Shown here one piece after another: positions 44,678-53,147 of a stretch of 64,000 bases of DNA (the first letter of the stretch is position 1; every line of letters begins with the position of its first letter). Location of the stretch: positions 124,001 to 188,000 of the forward strand of contig CACYJV010000001.1 of assembly GCA_902774815.1 (NCBI GenBank). Direction: 5' to 3'. This DNA is from an uncultured Prevotellaceae bacterium. GTDB taxonomy: Bacteria > Bacteroidota > Bacteroidia > Bacteroidales > Bacteroidaceae. Below the pieces are notes generated by a model that saw only the letters and a program-made list of their open reading frames with translations, had not been told where the DNA came from and did no database searches. The position numbers and the translations under genes were made by a program.

Positions 44678-45926
44678 CATTGGCCATTTCATCGAACGTG
44701 CGGCGAATGATTTCGATGGCTTCGCGCAATTGCTCCTCGTTGATACAGAGAGGCGGGGCAAAGCGAATGATATGGTCATGTGTAGGCTTTGCCAACAGAC
44801 CGTTCTCCTTCATCTTCAGGCAAATTTCCCAAGCGGTCTTACCACCCACCGGCTTGGTCACGATGGCGTTAAGCAAACCACGTCCACGCACCTGTTCGAT
44901 AAAGGGCGAATGAATCTTCTTGATTTCATCACGGAAGATCTGTCCCATCTTCTCGGCATTCTCCACCAGATGCTCGTCGCGGACTACCTTCAGCGCCTCA
45001 ACAGCCACACGTGCAGCCAAGGGGAAACCACCGAAAGTGGATCCGTGCTCGCCAGGCTTGATGTTCAGCATAATGTCGTCGTCGGCCAAACAAGCCGAAA
45101 CAGGCAGCACACCACCACCAAGTGCCTTGCCAAGAATGACAATGTCAGGGCGGATTCCATCGTGCTCACAACAGAGCATGCGACCAGTGCGAGCGATACC
45201 CGTCTGCACCTCGTCAGCAATAAACAGTACGTTATGTTCATGGCAGAGGTCAAAGCATTTCTTCAGATAGCCATCGTCAGGAACAAACACACCGGCTTCG
45301 CCCTGAATGGGTTCGGCAATGAAAGCACACACCTCGTCGCCAAACTCATCGAGTGCCTCGCGCAGGGCATCTACATTATTATAAGGTACGCGTATAAAAC
45401 CTGGCGTGAGTGGTCCGTACTGAGCGTAGGAACTGGGATCGTTGCTCATCGTAATGACCGTCACAGTACGCCCATGGAAATTGCCGTCGCAGCAAATAAT
45501 CTTTATCTTTTCATTGTCGATACCCTTCTTTACGGCTCCCCATCTACGAGCCAGTTTCAAGGCTGTTTCCACACCCTCGGCACCCGTATTCATGGGCAGA
45601 ATGCGATCATAGCCAAAGAAGTTGTGCATGAACTCTTCGTATTCACAGAGCGCATCGTTATAGAATGCACGTGAGGTAAGGCAGAGCACATCGGCCTGAT
45701 CCTTCAATGCTTTCACGATGCGAGGATGGCAATGCCCCTGATTGACAGCTGAATAAGATGACAGGAAATCGAAGTAGCGTTTACCTTCTACATCCCACAC
45801 ATAGATGCCTTCGCCTTTGTGGAGTACCACGGGCAGCGGATGGTAATTGTGTGCGCCATATTGTTCTTCAAGATTCATCAATTGCTGGCTCTTGCTCAGC
45901 TCGTTAAGGGAGGGATTATTGCTCAT
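44673..45926 (-). CDS. rocD: Ornithine aminotransferase
   Basis: PLP-dependent class III aminotransferase, 417 residues. The start at 45926 gives [20 protein letters not shown]. Conserved blocks: [17 protein letters not shown]-like ([16 protein letters not shown]), [29 protein letters not shown], the PLP-binding lysine in [11 protein letters not shown] and [16 protein letters not shown]. It would turn ornithine and 2-oxoglutarate into glutamate-5-semialdehyde and glutamate. It is first in the transcript rocD - ctlX - arginine deiminase and has a promoter of its own. Confidence 0.94.
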   Translation of the reverse strand: MSNNPSLNELSKSQQLMNLEEQYGAHNYHPLPVVLHKGEGIYVWDVEGKRYFDFLSSYSAVNQGHCHPRIVKALKDQADVLCLTSRAFYNDALCEYEEFMHNFFGYDRILPMNTGAEGVETALKLARRWGAVKKGIDNEKIKIICCDGNFHGRTVTVITMSNDPSSYAQYGPLTPGFIRVPYNNVDALREALDEFGDEVCAFIAEPIQGEAGVFVPDDGYLKKCFDLCHEHNVLFIADEVQTGIARTGRMLCCEHDGIRPDIVILGKALGGGVLPVSACLADDDIMLNIKPGEHGSTFGGFPLAARVAVEALKVVRDEHLVENAEKMGQIFRDEIKKIHSPFIEQVRGRGLLNAIVTKPVGGKTAWEICLKMKENGLLAKPTHDHIIRFAPPLCINEEQLREAIEIIRRTFDEMANA

Positions 45927-45966
45927 GTTTAAGATCGGTTTTAGATAAAACGAATAGTAGATACCG

Positions 45967-45974
45967 CAAAAATA
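45967..45974 (-). promoter_or_regulatory. -7 element of the arginine catabolic operon
   Basis: TATTTTTG on the minus strand, 40 bases before the rocD start. Confidence 0.45.
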
Positions 45975-46058
45975 CAAATATTCTTGCAAAAATAATGCAA
46001 TAATTCCACTAAAAGATGTTAAAGTACAGAAGTTTTACGTCAGTTCTCTCGTGTTTGT

Positions 46059-49000
46059 TCAGAAGCCGCCTCCACCACGATTGAAGCCACCTCCACCGCG
46101 ATTGCCACCACGTGGACCATCGCCCCAATTGCCATTACCGCCACGCTCGCGACCTTCACGATTGCCAAAGCCACCACGACCCCTGCGCTCACCGTCGAAC
46201 TGTCCACCACGACCGCCACCTCCGAAAAGGTTCAGCCTATAGCTCACGTGCAGAATGGCATAGCTCGTGATAGCATTCACCTCACGATCGGTCCAGCCAT
46301 TGGCGTTCACGGTACGTGAGAAGTTAGTCTGTTCGTGCAGAATGTCGTAGAATTGCAGCATTACTGTGAGTTTTTTGCCACGCAGGAAACTGTGCGAGAG
46401 CTGTGCGTTCCAAATGAGTTCATTCGTATTGAGCGACTGGTCGCTATAGCCACGTTTGCTGAACATGTGGATGTCGGTCGACAAAGCACTGCCCCATGGG
46501 AACGTGATGCGCGTGTTGCCACCGTAGGAGAAATTCCATGTGGTCAGGTTGCGCGATGCCTGCAGACGATTTTCCGTGTGCGCATAAGTAGTATTTGCAT
46601 TCAGCGACAGATAGAGCCATTTGTTTCGGAAGCTGAGCGAAGCCGAAGGCGACAGATTCAGCGAGTGCGTCACGTTACGATCGGGCATGGCCGTGCGGTT
46701 GAGGTTGACATATCCTACACGATGGTCATAACTACCGCTGATAGAGCCACTGACATCCCATCGGTTCAACGTGTCGAGGGCTATGTTGAAGGAGATACCA
46801 CCGCGTGTGTTCCAGTTGCCGTTGATATTCTCTGGTCGCGTGATACGCCCGCCCGTGTTTTCGTTATAAGTGACTACGTTTCCTACGGAATTGCTGGTGC
46901 GCTGGAAGCTAGCGTTTGCGTTGAAACTCCAATGACGCTGCGCCTTGGGCACCGTGTAGCCGAGACTATCAACGACATAGGTTGGCCGGCGTTGCATCTG
47001 GAAATTAGTCCCCAGATTGGTGGTGAACGATGGTTTCAGCCCAGGATTACCCATGGTGATGCTCAGTGGATTTGTGTCGTCGTAGATGTCTAACAGTTGC
47101 GTGATGGAGGGCTGGCTAGTCGAACCTCGGAACGTCACCTGCAGATTGGTCTGCTGGTTGAACCGATAGCGCATATTTAGCGTTGGCGAGATGTTGGTTG
47201 TGTGGCGAACGGTATCGACGGGCATGCCCAAATACTGCTGCACGTAGTGCGAGCGTTGCGGCAAGAGCGACACGCCAACGTTCATATTATACTTTTCGCG
47301 CACAACACGCAACTGCAAGTCGATGGTCTGTCCATCTTCTGTGCGCTCCGTAAAACGGCTCAATCGTGTAGATAGGTAGTCTTCATATGGATTGGCAAGG
47401 TAACCGAAAAAACGCGTCCAATCACGATAGCGTTCTAATACATCGGCGAAAGCTTCGTCGGTATAGTCGGGCAAGTCATAAGTACTGGGGTCATTCTTCT
47501 GGTGGCTATGATTGAACTGATAGTTCAGCTGCAGGTAGATGCCTTCCGTTGCAACGCGGCGACGAGCTCCACCTCTGCCAGCACCAAATGGGAATGGGCC
47601 AAAACCATCTTGTGCGAGTGTATCTTTAGGTTGAGGTTTGGGCTTGAAGATGTAGAGAGGCTCTGTATACGTAGCACCCAGCGTGTAGCTGAAGTTGTTG
47701 CTGGGCGAAGCCGTGTAGCGATTGGTCTGGTATGTGGAGTCGTTGCCAGTAACGTCGGTGGTCTGATAGAGGTGTACTGCCGACAGATTGGCGTTGCGAC
47801 TGCTGCCGTCGCGATAGTTGATGTTTGTCCTTATGGCCACGTTGCGACCTTTATTGCCAAAACGACGGTAGAGTTGCAACTGCGAACTGACGTTCTTATT
47901 GCTGCTGTACGACATCGATTTGTTCTGCTGACCGTTGACTACCAATCCTTCGTCATCCATCTTTTCAAGTCCTTCCTGACTCAGCGGGTCGGTGACGTAG
48001 TCGAAGGGATCAGCATTGAACGACGCCGACCTGCGATTGCTGCGGCTGTCGCTTGTGGTAAAACTCAAGTTAGGACGGAACGAAAGCGTCGTCAGCGAAT
48101 CGATGGTCCACTGCAGGTTCATGTTGCCCGTCCAGCTGTTGTTGCGTGAGTAGCTTTGGCTCACGCTGTTGGTAAAAGCACCTCCTCGCGTGTTGACGAA
48201 GTTCTCCGATCCCGTACGGCTCCAGTCGTCAGCATTAGAGTGGTTCCACGTCACTCGACCGCTCATCTTCAGGTTTTTGTTGTTCTCGTAGCTCACGTCA
48301 AGGGCTGCCGACTTGGAGTGACGCTGGCCGCTTCCGTTGCCACGACCACGGCCTCCACGACCCGAGAAGTTTCGATCGTTCACGTTGTTGGCATTTCCCA
48401 TGAACGTATAGCGCATGGCCCCAAAGGGTTTCATGGCCGTCAGTCGAACACCGTAGCGATGGTCGGTTCCGTAACCTAAGTCAGGGTTCATCTGCAGTCC
48501 ATTTCTGGCACTACGCTTGGTGACGAACTCCAATACGAAGTCGTCGTTACCATCGTCCACGCCTGTCAGTCGCGAGAGGTCGCTTTTCTCATCGTACGCC
48601 TTCACCTTATCAATCACATACGAGGGCAGATTCTTCATCACGGTACTATTGTTACCCGTCATGAAGTCGCGACCATCCATCTTGAATTTCTTTACGTTTT
48701 TACCGTTTATGCTGATACCCCCATTGTCATCGATCTTTGCACCAGGCAACATCTCCACAAGTGACTCGATGACCGACCCTTCGGGCACACTAAACGCATC
48801 GGCATTATAAACCACCGTGTCGTCCTTCACAACCATCTTCGGCACATTGGCCGTGACGACGGCCTCGCTCAGCTGTACGGCATTAGGTTCCAAAGCCACA
48901 CTGCCTAGCTGCAAGGCGCGTCCGCGCTGCTTTGATAAAGGAAGCGAGAGGGTTTCGTAACCTAAGTAGCTTGCTTTCAACAGATAATCGCCTGCCTTGC

Positions 49001-49232
49001 CTACGCCGAGCGTGAAGCGTCCTCCCTCGCCACTGAAGGCTCCGGCCACAAAGGTTGTGTCCACTTTCGAGCGGTGGGTTGCGAGTTGAAAAAGTTGCAG
49101 GGTGGCTTTCTCCAAGGGTTGTCCTGTGGTCTTGTCAACGACTGTACCCGAAACATCGTCCTTCTGCGCTGCCACAGGCAACACAAACAGAAGGAACGCT
49201 GAAAGGAATAGTATGACGTGTCGTTGGTTCAT
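46059..49232 (-). CDS. Large outer-membrane beta-barrel protein with carboxypeptidase-regulatory-like N-terminus and RGG-rich tail
   Basis: A 1057-residue exported protein. The signal peptide ends at PVAAQ. Residues 26-120 are a carboxypeptidase-regulatory-like beta-sandwich (GTVVDKTTGQPLEKATL). A plug-like region (120-240, VPEGSVIESLVEMLPGAKID) precedes a barrel of many strands, as in the OMP_b-brl_3 / TonB-dependent-receptor-like proteins of Bacteroidota. A Gly/Arg stretch (GRGGRGRGNGSGQ) sits in an early loop. After the last barrel strand (HVSYRLNLF), the final 56 residues are almost only Gly, Arg, Asn and Phe with several RGG triplets, ending GGGGF. No SusD partner is adjacent, so the substrate is unknown. 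Confidence 0.85.
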   Translation of the reverse strand: MNQRHVILFLSAFLLFVLPVAAQKDDVSGTVVDKTTGQPLEKATLQLFQLATHRSKVDTTFVAGAFSGEGGRFTLGVGKAGDYLLKASYLGYETLSLPLSKQRGRALQLGSVALEPNAVQLSEAVVTANVPKMVVKDDTVVYNADAFSVPEGSVIESLVEMLPGAKIDDNGGISINGKNVKKFKMDGRDFMTGNNSTVMKNLPSYVIDKVKAYDEKSDLSRLTGVDDGNDDFVLEFVTKRSARNGLQMNPDLGYGTDHRYGVRLTAMKPFGAMRYTFMGNANNVNDRNFSGRGGRGRGNGSGQRHSKSAALDVSYENNKNLKMSGRVTWNHSNADDWSRTGSENFVNTRGGAFTNSVSQSYSRNNSWTGNMNLQWTIDSLTTLSFRPNLSFTTSDSRSNRRSASFNADPFDYVTDPLSQEGLEKMDDEGLVVNGQQNKSMSYSSNKNVSSQLQLYRRFGNKGRNVAIRTNINYRDGSSRNANLSAVHLYQTTDVTGNDSTYQTNRYTASPSNNFSYTLGATYTEPLYIFKPKPQPKDTLAQDGFGPFPFGAGRGGARRRVATEGIYLQLNYQFNHSHQKNDPSTYDLPDYTDEAFADVLERYRDWTRFFGYLANPYEDYLSTRLSRFTERTEDGQTIDLQLRVVREKYNMNVGVSLLPQRSHYVQQYLGMPVDTVRHTTNISPTLNMRYRFNQQTNLQVTFRGSTSQPSITQLLDIYDDTNPLSITMGNPGLKPSFTTNLGTNFQMQRRPTYVVDSLGYTVPKAQRHWSFNANASFQRTSNSVGNVVTYNENTGGRITRPENINGNWNTRGGISFNIALDTLNRWDVSGSISGSYDHRVGYVNLNRTAMPDRNVTHSLNLSPSASLSFRNKWLYLSLNANTTYAHTENRLQASRNLTTWNFSYGGNTRITFPWGSALSTDIHMFSKRGYSDQSLNTNELIWNAQLSHSFLRGKKLTVMLQFYDILHEQTNFSRTVNANGWTDREVNAITSYAILHVSYRLNLFGGGGRGGQFDGERRGRGGFGNREGRERGGNGNWGDGPRGGNRGGGGFNRGGGGF

Positions 49233-49296
49233 CTTTCTTCATTAGATGAACAAACACGTAAGAATGTTTAAATAATGTTTAATCTTTTATAGTTCT

Positions 49297-49731
49297 TTAA
49301 CGAGTGGCAAGTGCCTCCAACAGCTCGTCCATTGTACAGCATACGCCCGTGAAGAGCTTGTACATCAGCTCGGGTTCCTGCCTTACGGGGATGTAGGCAT
49401 AAACCTCGCGGCCTCGACCTGCAAACCAACCTGCCTCGGTGTGAGCGCTGCGGCCGCAAGGCAGCACCAGCACGCACACGTCGCACGACTCCATGGCGCG
49501 AATATCATTGCCAAACTGCCTGACAGCCTTAGGATGCATCAGCTGCTTGCGGTACTCCTGCGGCGCCCAGTCCATATAGTCCTCAGCCACCCAACTCCAC
49601 TTGAACCCCTCGTCACCCGAAGGTGGATTGCGGAAGTCGTAAACATCATGGCCGGCCGCGCGCAGCGAACAGACCACGTCCTCGTAGAACTCGTTGCGCC
49701 AACTACTGGCAACGTATATCTTCCTGCTCAT
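49297..49731 (-). CDS. Nucleoside 2-deoxyribosyltransferase-like protein
   Basis: A 144-residue protein starting SRKIYVASSWRNEFYEDVVC and containing CDVCVLVLPCGRSAHTEAGW, the pattern of the nucleoside deoxyribosyltransferase / DUF4406-type fold (an early beta-strand with SSW/R, and a D..V.LLP.G.S...E.G motif carrying the catalytic Glu). It could exchange or hydrolyse N-glycosidic bonds of nucleotides. Its ATG shares one base with the stop codon of the secreted nuclease upstream (TAATG), implying coupling. Confidence 0.65.
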   Translation of the reverse strand: MSRKIYVASSWRNEFYEDVVCSLRAAGHDVYDFRNPPSGDEGFKWSWVAEDYMDWAPQEYRKQLMHPKAVRQFGNDIRAMESCDVCVLVLPCGRSAHTEAGWFAGRGREVYAYIPVRQEPELMYKLFTGVCCTMDELLEALATR

Positions 49732-51494
49732 TATTGCTTTCCTAAGATTATGTTCACCAGCATGGTCACATCGGCTATCGTCACACGGCCATCGCCATTC
49801 ACGTCAGCAATGTTCTCCTCCTCTTCAAATGGGTTAGGCGAGGTTCCCAATATGATGTTCACCAGCATCGTCACATCGGCTATCGTCACACTGCCGTCGC
49901 CATTGACGTCTCCTCTCATGAGCAACGCGTGGGCATAGACTTCATCAAGGAAGAACCTCAACTGCGGCGAGAATGTGATGCTTACAGCATCGTTGCCTGA
50001 TATGGTCAGCGTTATATCTGTCCACTCTCCTTCCGTCATCTCAAAGATAGAGTCGGAAAGTTCCACATTACCCGTTGCGCTGATGTGCAACTCGTTGCCG
50101 TCGCCCGTCCATGGAGCAGCCTTGAACGAGAAGGAACTTCTGCCCCTGACGGCGAACTGAGGCGTGCTAACAACACCAGGCACGCCACCCTTGCCATATC
50201 GCGCACATTGGTCCCCACCATAGCTCACGGCATCCGACCATCCGTCGTTGTCGGGCTTGTAAGTTTTCTGACTATTGGCCACACCCGAACCGCTAAACAA
50301 CCCGTCGTTGCCTCCTTTTCCTGTACACTTGTTGAAGGTCTCGACAAAGGTCGTCGAGAGATTGTATATCTTATAAATGGCGGTTGCCACTAGCGAAGTC
50401 TCTCCTTGGTCGTCCATGGCCACTGCCTTCAGCGTGGTGTTTTGGTCGATGGTCAGCGGTCCGACATAGTAAATGCCATGAGTCGTGGGCGATTGGCCGT
50501 CAAGCGTGTAGTAGATCTTCGCGCCAGGCGTTTCACAGGCGATGCTCACCGACTGTGTACCGGCATACGTACCTCCATCGGGGGAGAAGGTAGGCAGGGC
50601 TATTTGGTTGGGCAACGCGCTGGAATAGCGGTCGTCGTCCTCAGCAGTGGTGAGTGCTGTCGTCGGATTAAAGGCTACATCGGTGCTGTCGCCCCAAATG
50701 TATTCTGCCAGATAAGGGAAGTCTACGAACAGATTGCGGTTGCCTTGAATCAGCGAGATATTCTCATTGCGCAGCGCCTCCAAGGCATCCACGGGGTCGC
50801 GACGTCCCCACGCCAGATAGAGCTCACTGGCCCAGTCGCGCAACGTCGGCCACGACGTGTTGCTCATCACCTGCAAGCCTACGTCAACCCATGTCAAGTC
50901 CTGATAGGTGGTGGCCATGTATAAATAGGAACGTGCGAAATCGCCCTTGAACCTGTCGCCGGGCTCCCAGCAACTCACGTCGTCAACTCCGTCGACCGTA
51001 CCTTTTCCCACCTTCGTGTAGCCTTCGATGTTGACCGTTGTTGGTGTTTTCACGATGGCCATGGCAAGATTACTTTTGCTCATGTTTACCTTTGACTCTG
51101 AAGGGTAAAGGTTGTACAAGTCCTTGTAGGCATTGTTCTGAAGGCCACCCCACCAACTTTTCGGACAAGAGTGCTCGATGTCCATACCTGTCAGGCTCGC
51201 ACCGTTGTTGCTCTTGCCGAAGAAAAACTTGTCGGGGCTATAGCGGTTCACACATTCGTTGGTCGTGGCAATGCGGTCGGTCTGGTAGAATCCCCACCAC
51301 GTCATCTGCATACCGGAACCATACTCCAGTACCGATGCTTCCCGCATCAGTTCGTAGGCTGCCTGCTTCAACTCGGCTTTCTTCAGGCCCTTCAAGCTAT
51401 TGGCATAGGCAACCACCTTCTCGCGTGTCGCCGCCTGCACAGCCAGGCACATGCCAATGCCCACAAAAACCAAGCACCATCGTTTCATATTCAC
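49731..51494 (-). CDS. Secreted endonuclease I with chitobiase-like and dockerin-type C-terminal repeats
   Basis: A 587-residue exported protein; signal peptide MKRWCLVFVGIGMCLAVQA (start at 51494 or 51488). Residues 25-260 are an Endonuclease_1 domain with the beta-beta-alpha-metal motif DIEHSCPKSWW (His108) and DLYNLYPSESKVNMSKSNLA. Residues about 295-370 are a chitobiase/hexosaminidase C-terminal-like bundle (TLDGQSPTTHGIYYVGPLTI). A beta-sandwich follows (380-520). The last 60 residues are two near-identical dockerin-like calcium loops (DVNGDGSVTIADVTMLVNII at about 529 and DVNGDGRVTIADVTMLVNII at about 564). It should digest extracellular DNA or RNA and be held at a surface through the C-terminal repeats. 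Confidence 0.88.
   Translation of the reverse strand: MNMKRWCLVFVGIGMCLAVQAATREKVVAYANSLKGLKKAELKQAAYELMREASVLEYGSGMQMTWWGFYQTDRIATTNECVNRYSPDKFFFGKSNNGASLTGMDIEHSCPKSWWGGLQNNAYKDLYNLYPSESKVNMSKSNLAMAIVKTPTTVNIEGYTKVGKGTVDGVDDVSCWEPGDRFKGDFARSYLYMATTYQDLTWVDVGLQVMSNTSWPTLRDWASELYLAWGRRDPVDALEALRNENISLIQGNRNLFVDFPYLAEYIWGDSTDVAFNPTTALTTAEDDDRYSSALPNQIALPTFSPDGGTYAGTQSVSIACETPGAKIYYTLDGQSPTTHGIYYVGPLTIDQNTTLKAVAMDDQGETSLVATAIYKIYNLSTTFVETFNKCTGKGGNDGLFSGSGVANSQKTYKPDNDGWSDAVSYGGDQCARYGKGGVPGVVSTPQFAVRGRSSFSFKAAPWTGDGNELHISATGNVELSDSIFEMTEGEWTDITLTISGNDAVSITFSPQLRFFLDEVYAHALLMRGDVNGDGSVTIADVTMLVNIILGTSPNPFEEEENIADVNGDGRVTIADVTMLVNIILGKQ
49741..49930 (-). repeat. Near-identical DNA duplication encoding the two dockerin loops
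   Basis: Two blocks of about 65 bases, at 49741-49805 and 49848-49912, differ at few positions (ATGTTCACCAGCATGGTCAC versus ATGTTCACCAGCATCGTCAC). This suggests recent duplication or gene conversion of the calcium-loop unit. Confidence 0.7.
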
Positions 51495-51512
51495 TTTTAC
51501 TATTTTACCTTT

Positions 51513-52358
51513 TTACTTTTTCATTTGCCTGATGTGCCTCTCAAGAATATGGAAGGCAGGGTCCACCATGCTGCCATGGTCGTGGCCGTCGAGTTCATAG
51601 AGGTAGGTCTGCTTATGCCCCACCAACTTCATCATTCGGTCCAAGTATTGGTTCTCGTCGTAACGGCCATAGAGTTCCAGCTCACGGTCGCCACAAATCA
51701 GCACCAGAGGCGGACAGTCGTTGCGTACCCAATAGAGCGGCGCCCACTCGTCGATGGTTGGCTTCAGCGGACCAATGCCCTGCATCTTGCGCACGTTGTA
51801 ATGCGTGATGGCCTGCCCGCTGAACGGCACATAGAGCATTACCTCATCGGCATCAACGCCATAGCGTGCCAGCCAAGCCTTGTTCAGGCATAGCATCATG
51901 CTCAGGTAACCGCCAGCAGAATGACCCGTAACGACTATCTTACGTGCATCGCCACCATATTCACCGACATGGCGGAACACCCACGCCACAGCCTCAGCAG
52001 CATCGTCGAGTGTCTCTGCAACCGTCACCTTAGGCAATAGTCTATAGTTGACTCCCACCACTACATAGCCTTTGTTCTTCAGCCGTTCGGGTATCTCTTT
52101 CTGTCCAGCTTCCAGTCCACCGCCATGGAACCACACCACAACGGTGCCGTCGTGTTGCTGCACAGGGTAGTAGACGTCCAACTTCAACCTTTCGCGTGCG
52201 TAGTCATCAGTTTTCTTTGTGTAGCTCACGTCACTCACGAACTTATAATCCTGTGCCCACAACGAAGGGGCAAGGAATAGGAAGAGGAGGAGCAAACCAC
52301 CCCCAAAACCTCCCATAGGGAGGGAAGTCTGCTTAGTCTTGTTTGTTGTTGTCTTCAT
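51513..52358 (-). CDS. Exported alpha/beta-hydrolase (carboxylesterase, HSL/BD-FAE-like)
   Basis: A 281-residue esterase. The oxyanion motif HGGG is in VVVWFHGGGLEAGQ, the nucleophile Ser in VVTGHSAGGYLS, the acid in LVLICGDRELELYG and the base in YELDGHDHGSMV. The hydrophobic signal is GGLLLLFLFLAPSLWAQ. The residues before it (TSLPMGGFGG) come from a palindromic G/C-rich repeat present in the DNA, so the original start may be the Met at 52316. It lies 18 bases upstream of the nuclease gene on the same strand and may lead that transcript. Confidence 0.8.
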   Translation of the reverse strand: MKTTTNKTKQTSLPMGGFGGGLLLLFLFLAPSLWAQDYKFVSDVSYTKKTDDYARERLKLDVYYPVQQHDGTVVVWFHGGGLEAGQKEIPERLKNKGYVVVGVNYRLLPKVTVAETLDDAAEAVAWVFRHVGEYGGDARKIVVTGHSAGGYLSMMLCLNKAWLARYGVDADEVMLYVPFSGQAITHYNVRKMQGIGPLKPTIDEWAPLYWVRNDCPPLVLICGDRELELYGRYDENQYLDRMMKLVGHKQTYLYELDGHDHGSMVDPAFHILERHIRQMKK

Positions 52359-52573
52359 CTTTCTTGTTGTTTCTTATTGTTCGCGATTCAGTCGCCTTTG
52401 CCGTATTGCTTGATTTGCCTTTGTCGCAGAAATAACGCGGCAAAGGCTACAGATTGGCATTCATTGTATGAGAATCGCCGCGTCCCAATATGCAAAAGGG
52501 TAACAGTTATATCATTCCCAACTACAATGCTATCAAAACCGCTCTCCCTTCGGAGGGATTTGGGGGAATTCCC
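52297..52573. repeat. Nested palindromic element with G-rich inverted ends
   Basis: Outer ends: CCCCCAAAACCTCCC-type sequence at 52297-52328 and its inverted counterpart (CTCCCTTCGGAGGGATTTGG...) at 52542-52573; each end has its own short palindrome (CTCCC/GGGAG). Middle pair: GCGATTC (52383-52389) with GAATCGC (52472-52478). Inner pair: GCCTTTGCCG (52394-52403) with CGGCAAAGGC (52438-52447). The arms could fold as a branched structure in DNA or RNA. The left end lies inside the esterase coding region; the right end touches the stop of the small lipoprotein gene. Confidence 0.65.
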
Positions 52574-52576
52574 TTA

Positions 52577-52864
52577 CTATCTCTTTTCCCAGTCGATATC
52601 GAAGTCGCTTCCTTCGTCGGTCACTTTGACATCGTAGACGGCCTCTTCACCATTAAGTTTGCCGGTCAGCACGCCCTTATAGCCTTTGCCCTCGGCCTTA
52701 TCGAGTTTCAAATCGGTCACCTCAAGCTCATTGCCATGTGCCTTCTCATACTCTACCATGCTTTGTTGTACCCTGTCGCTCAGCTTTTCTTCCGATACCA
52801 CGCAGCCACTCAGCATTACCAACACCGAGCATGCCACCATCAATGAAACCAAATACTTCTTCAT
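52577..52864 (-). CDS. Small lipoprotein (hypothetical)
   Basis: A 95-residue lipoprotein: MKKYLVSLMVACSVLVMLSG followed by Cys, lipobox LSGC. The mature part (VVSEEKLSDRVQQSMVEYEKAHGNELEVTDLKLDKAEGKGYKG...) resembles a small helix-plus-beta-sheet domain. I do not recognise a named family. ATG at 52864 is preferred over the upstream Met at 52894 because it places the signal at the N-terminus and the -7 box would otherwise overlap the coding region. Confidence 0.75.
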   Translation of the reverse strand: MKKYLVSLMVACSVLVMLSGCVVSEEKLSDRVQQSMVEYEKAHGNELEVTDLKLDKAEGKGYKGVLTGKLNGEEAVYDVKVTDEGSDFDIDWEKR

Positions 52865-52891
52865 TACTGTTCGTTTTTTAGGATTACTCCG

Positions 52892-52899
52892 CAAATTTA
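52892..52899 (-). promoter_or_regulatory. -7 element of the small lipoprotein gene
   Basis: TAAATTTG on the minus strand, 27 bases before the start at 52864. Confidence 0.5.
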
Positions 52900-52978
52900 A
52901 GCATATTTTTCCAAACTACAAAGCACTATGCATTTTTTCTAACATGTTGCACACATTATATATCGCAATGACATGAAT

Positions 52979-53044
52979 GCTGAAGCTATGCTTTCGTTCT
53001 TCTAAAGCTATGGTTCAGAAGGACAAAAGCTATGGTTTGGAAGT
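52979..53044. repeat. 22-bp-period array C (3 units)
   Basis: The core GCTATG recurs at 52985, 53007 and 53029, exactly 22 bases apart, within AAAGCTATGG(T)TT contexts. The flanking sequence (AAAGCACTATGC at 52921, GCAATG at 52965) looks related but is out of register. It lies between two divergent promoters, unlike arrays A and B which follow stop codons. Confidence 0.65.
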
Positions 53045-53095
53045 CTTGTTAATGAGCAACGTCATAGACAGACACAGCTAAAATAAACAGAAACA

Positions 53096-53127
53096 TTTGC
53101 GAGTGTGAGAAAAAAGAGTTATATTTG
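53096..53127 (+). promoter_or_regulatory. Promoter of the rhodanese-MBL operon
   Basis: TTTG at 53096-53099 and TATATTTG at 53120-53127, spaced by exactly 20 bases; start codon at 53148. Confidence 0.7.
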
Positions 53128-53147
53128 CAGCACTAACATTTTGAACG

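Noticed and set aside
44640-45674. Plus-strand open frame of 344 codons
   Set aside because: Antisense to ornithine aminotransferase, no family signal.
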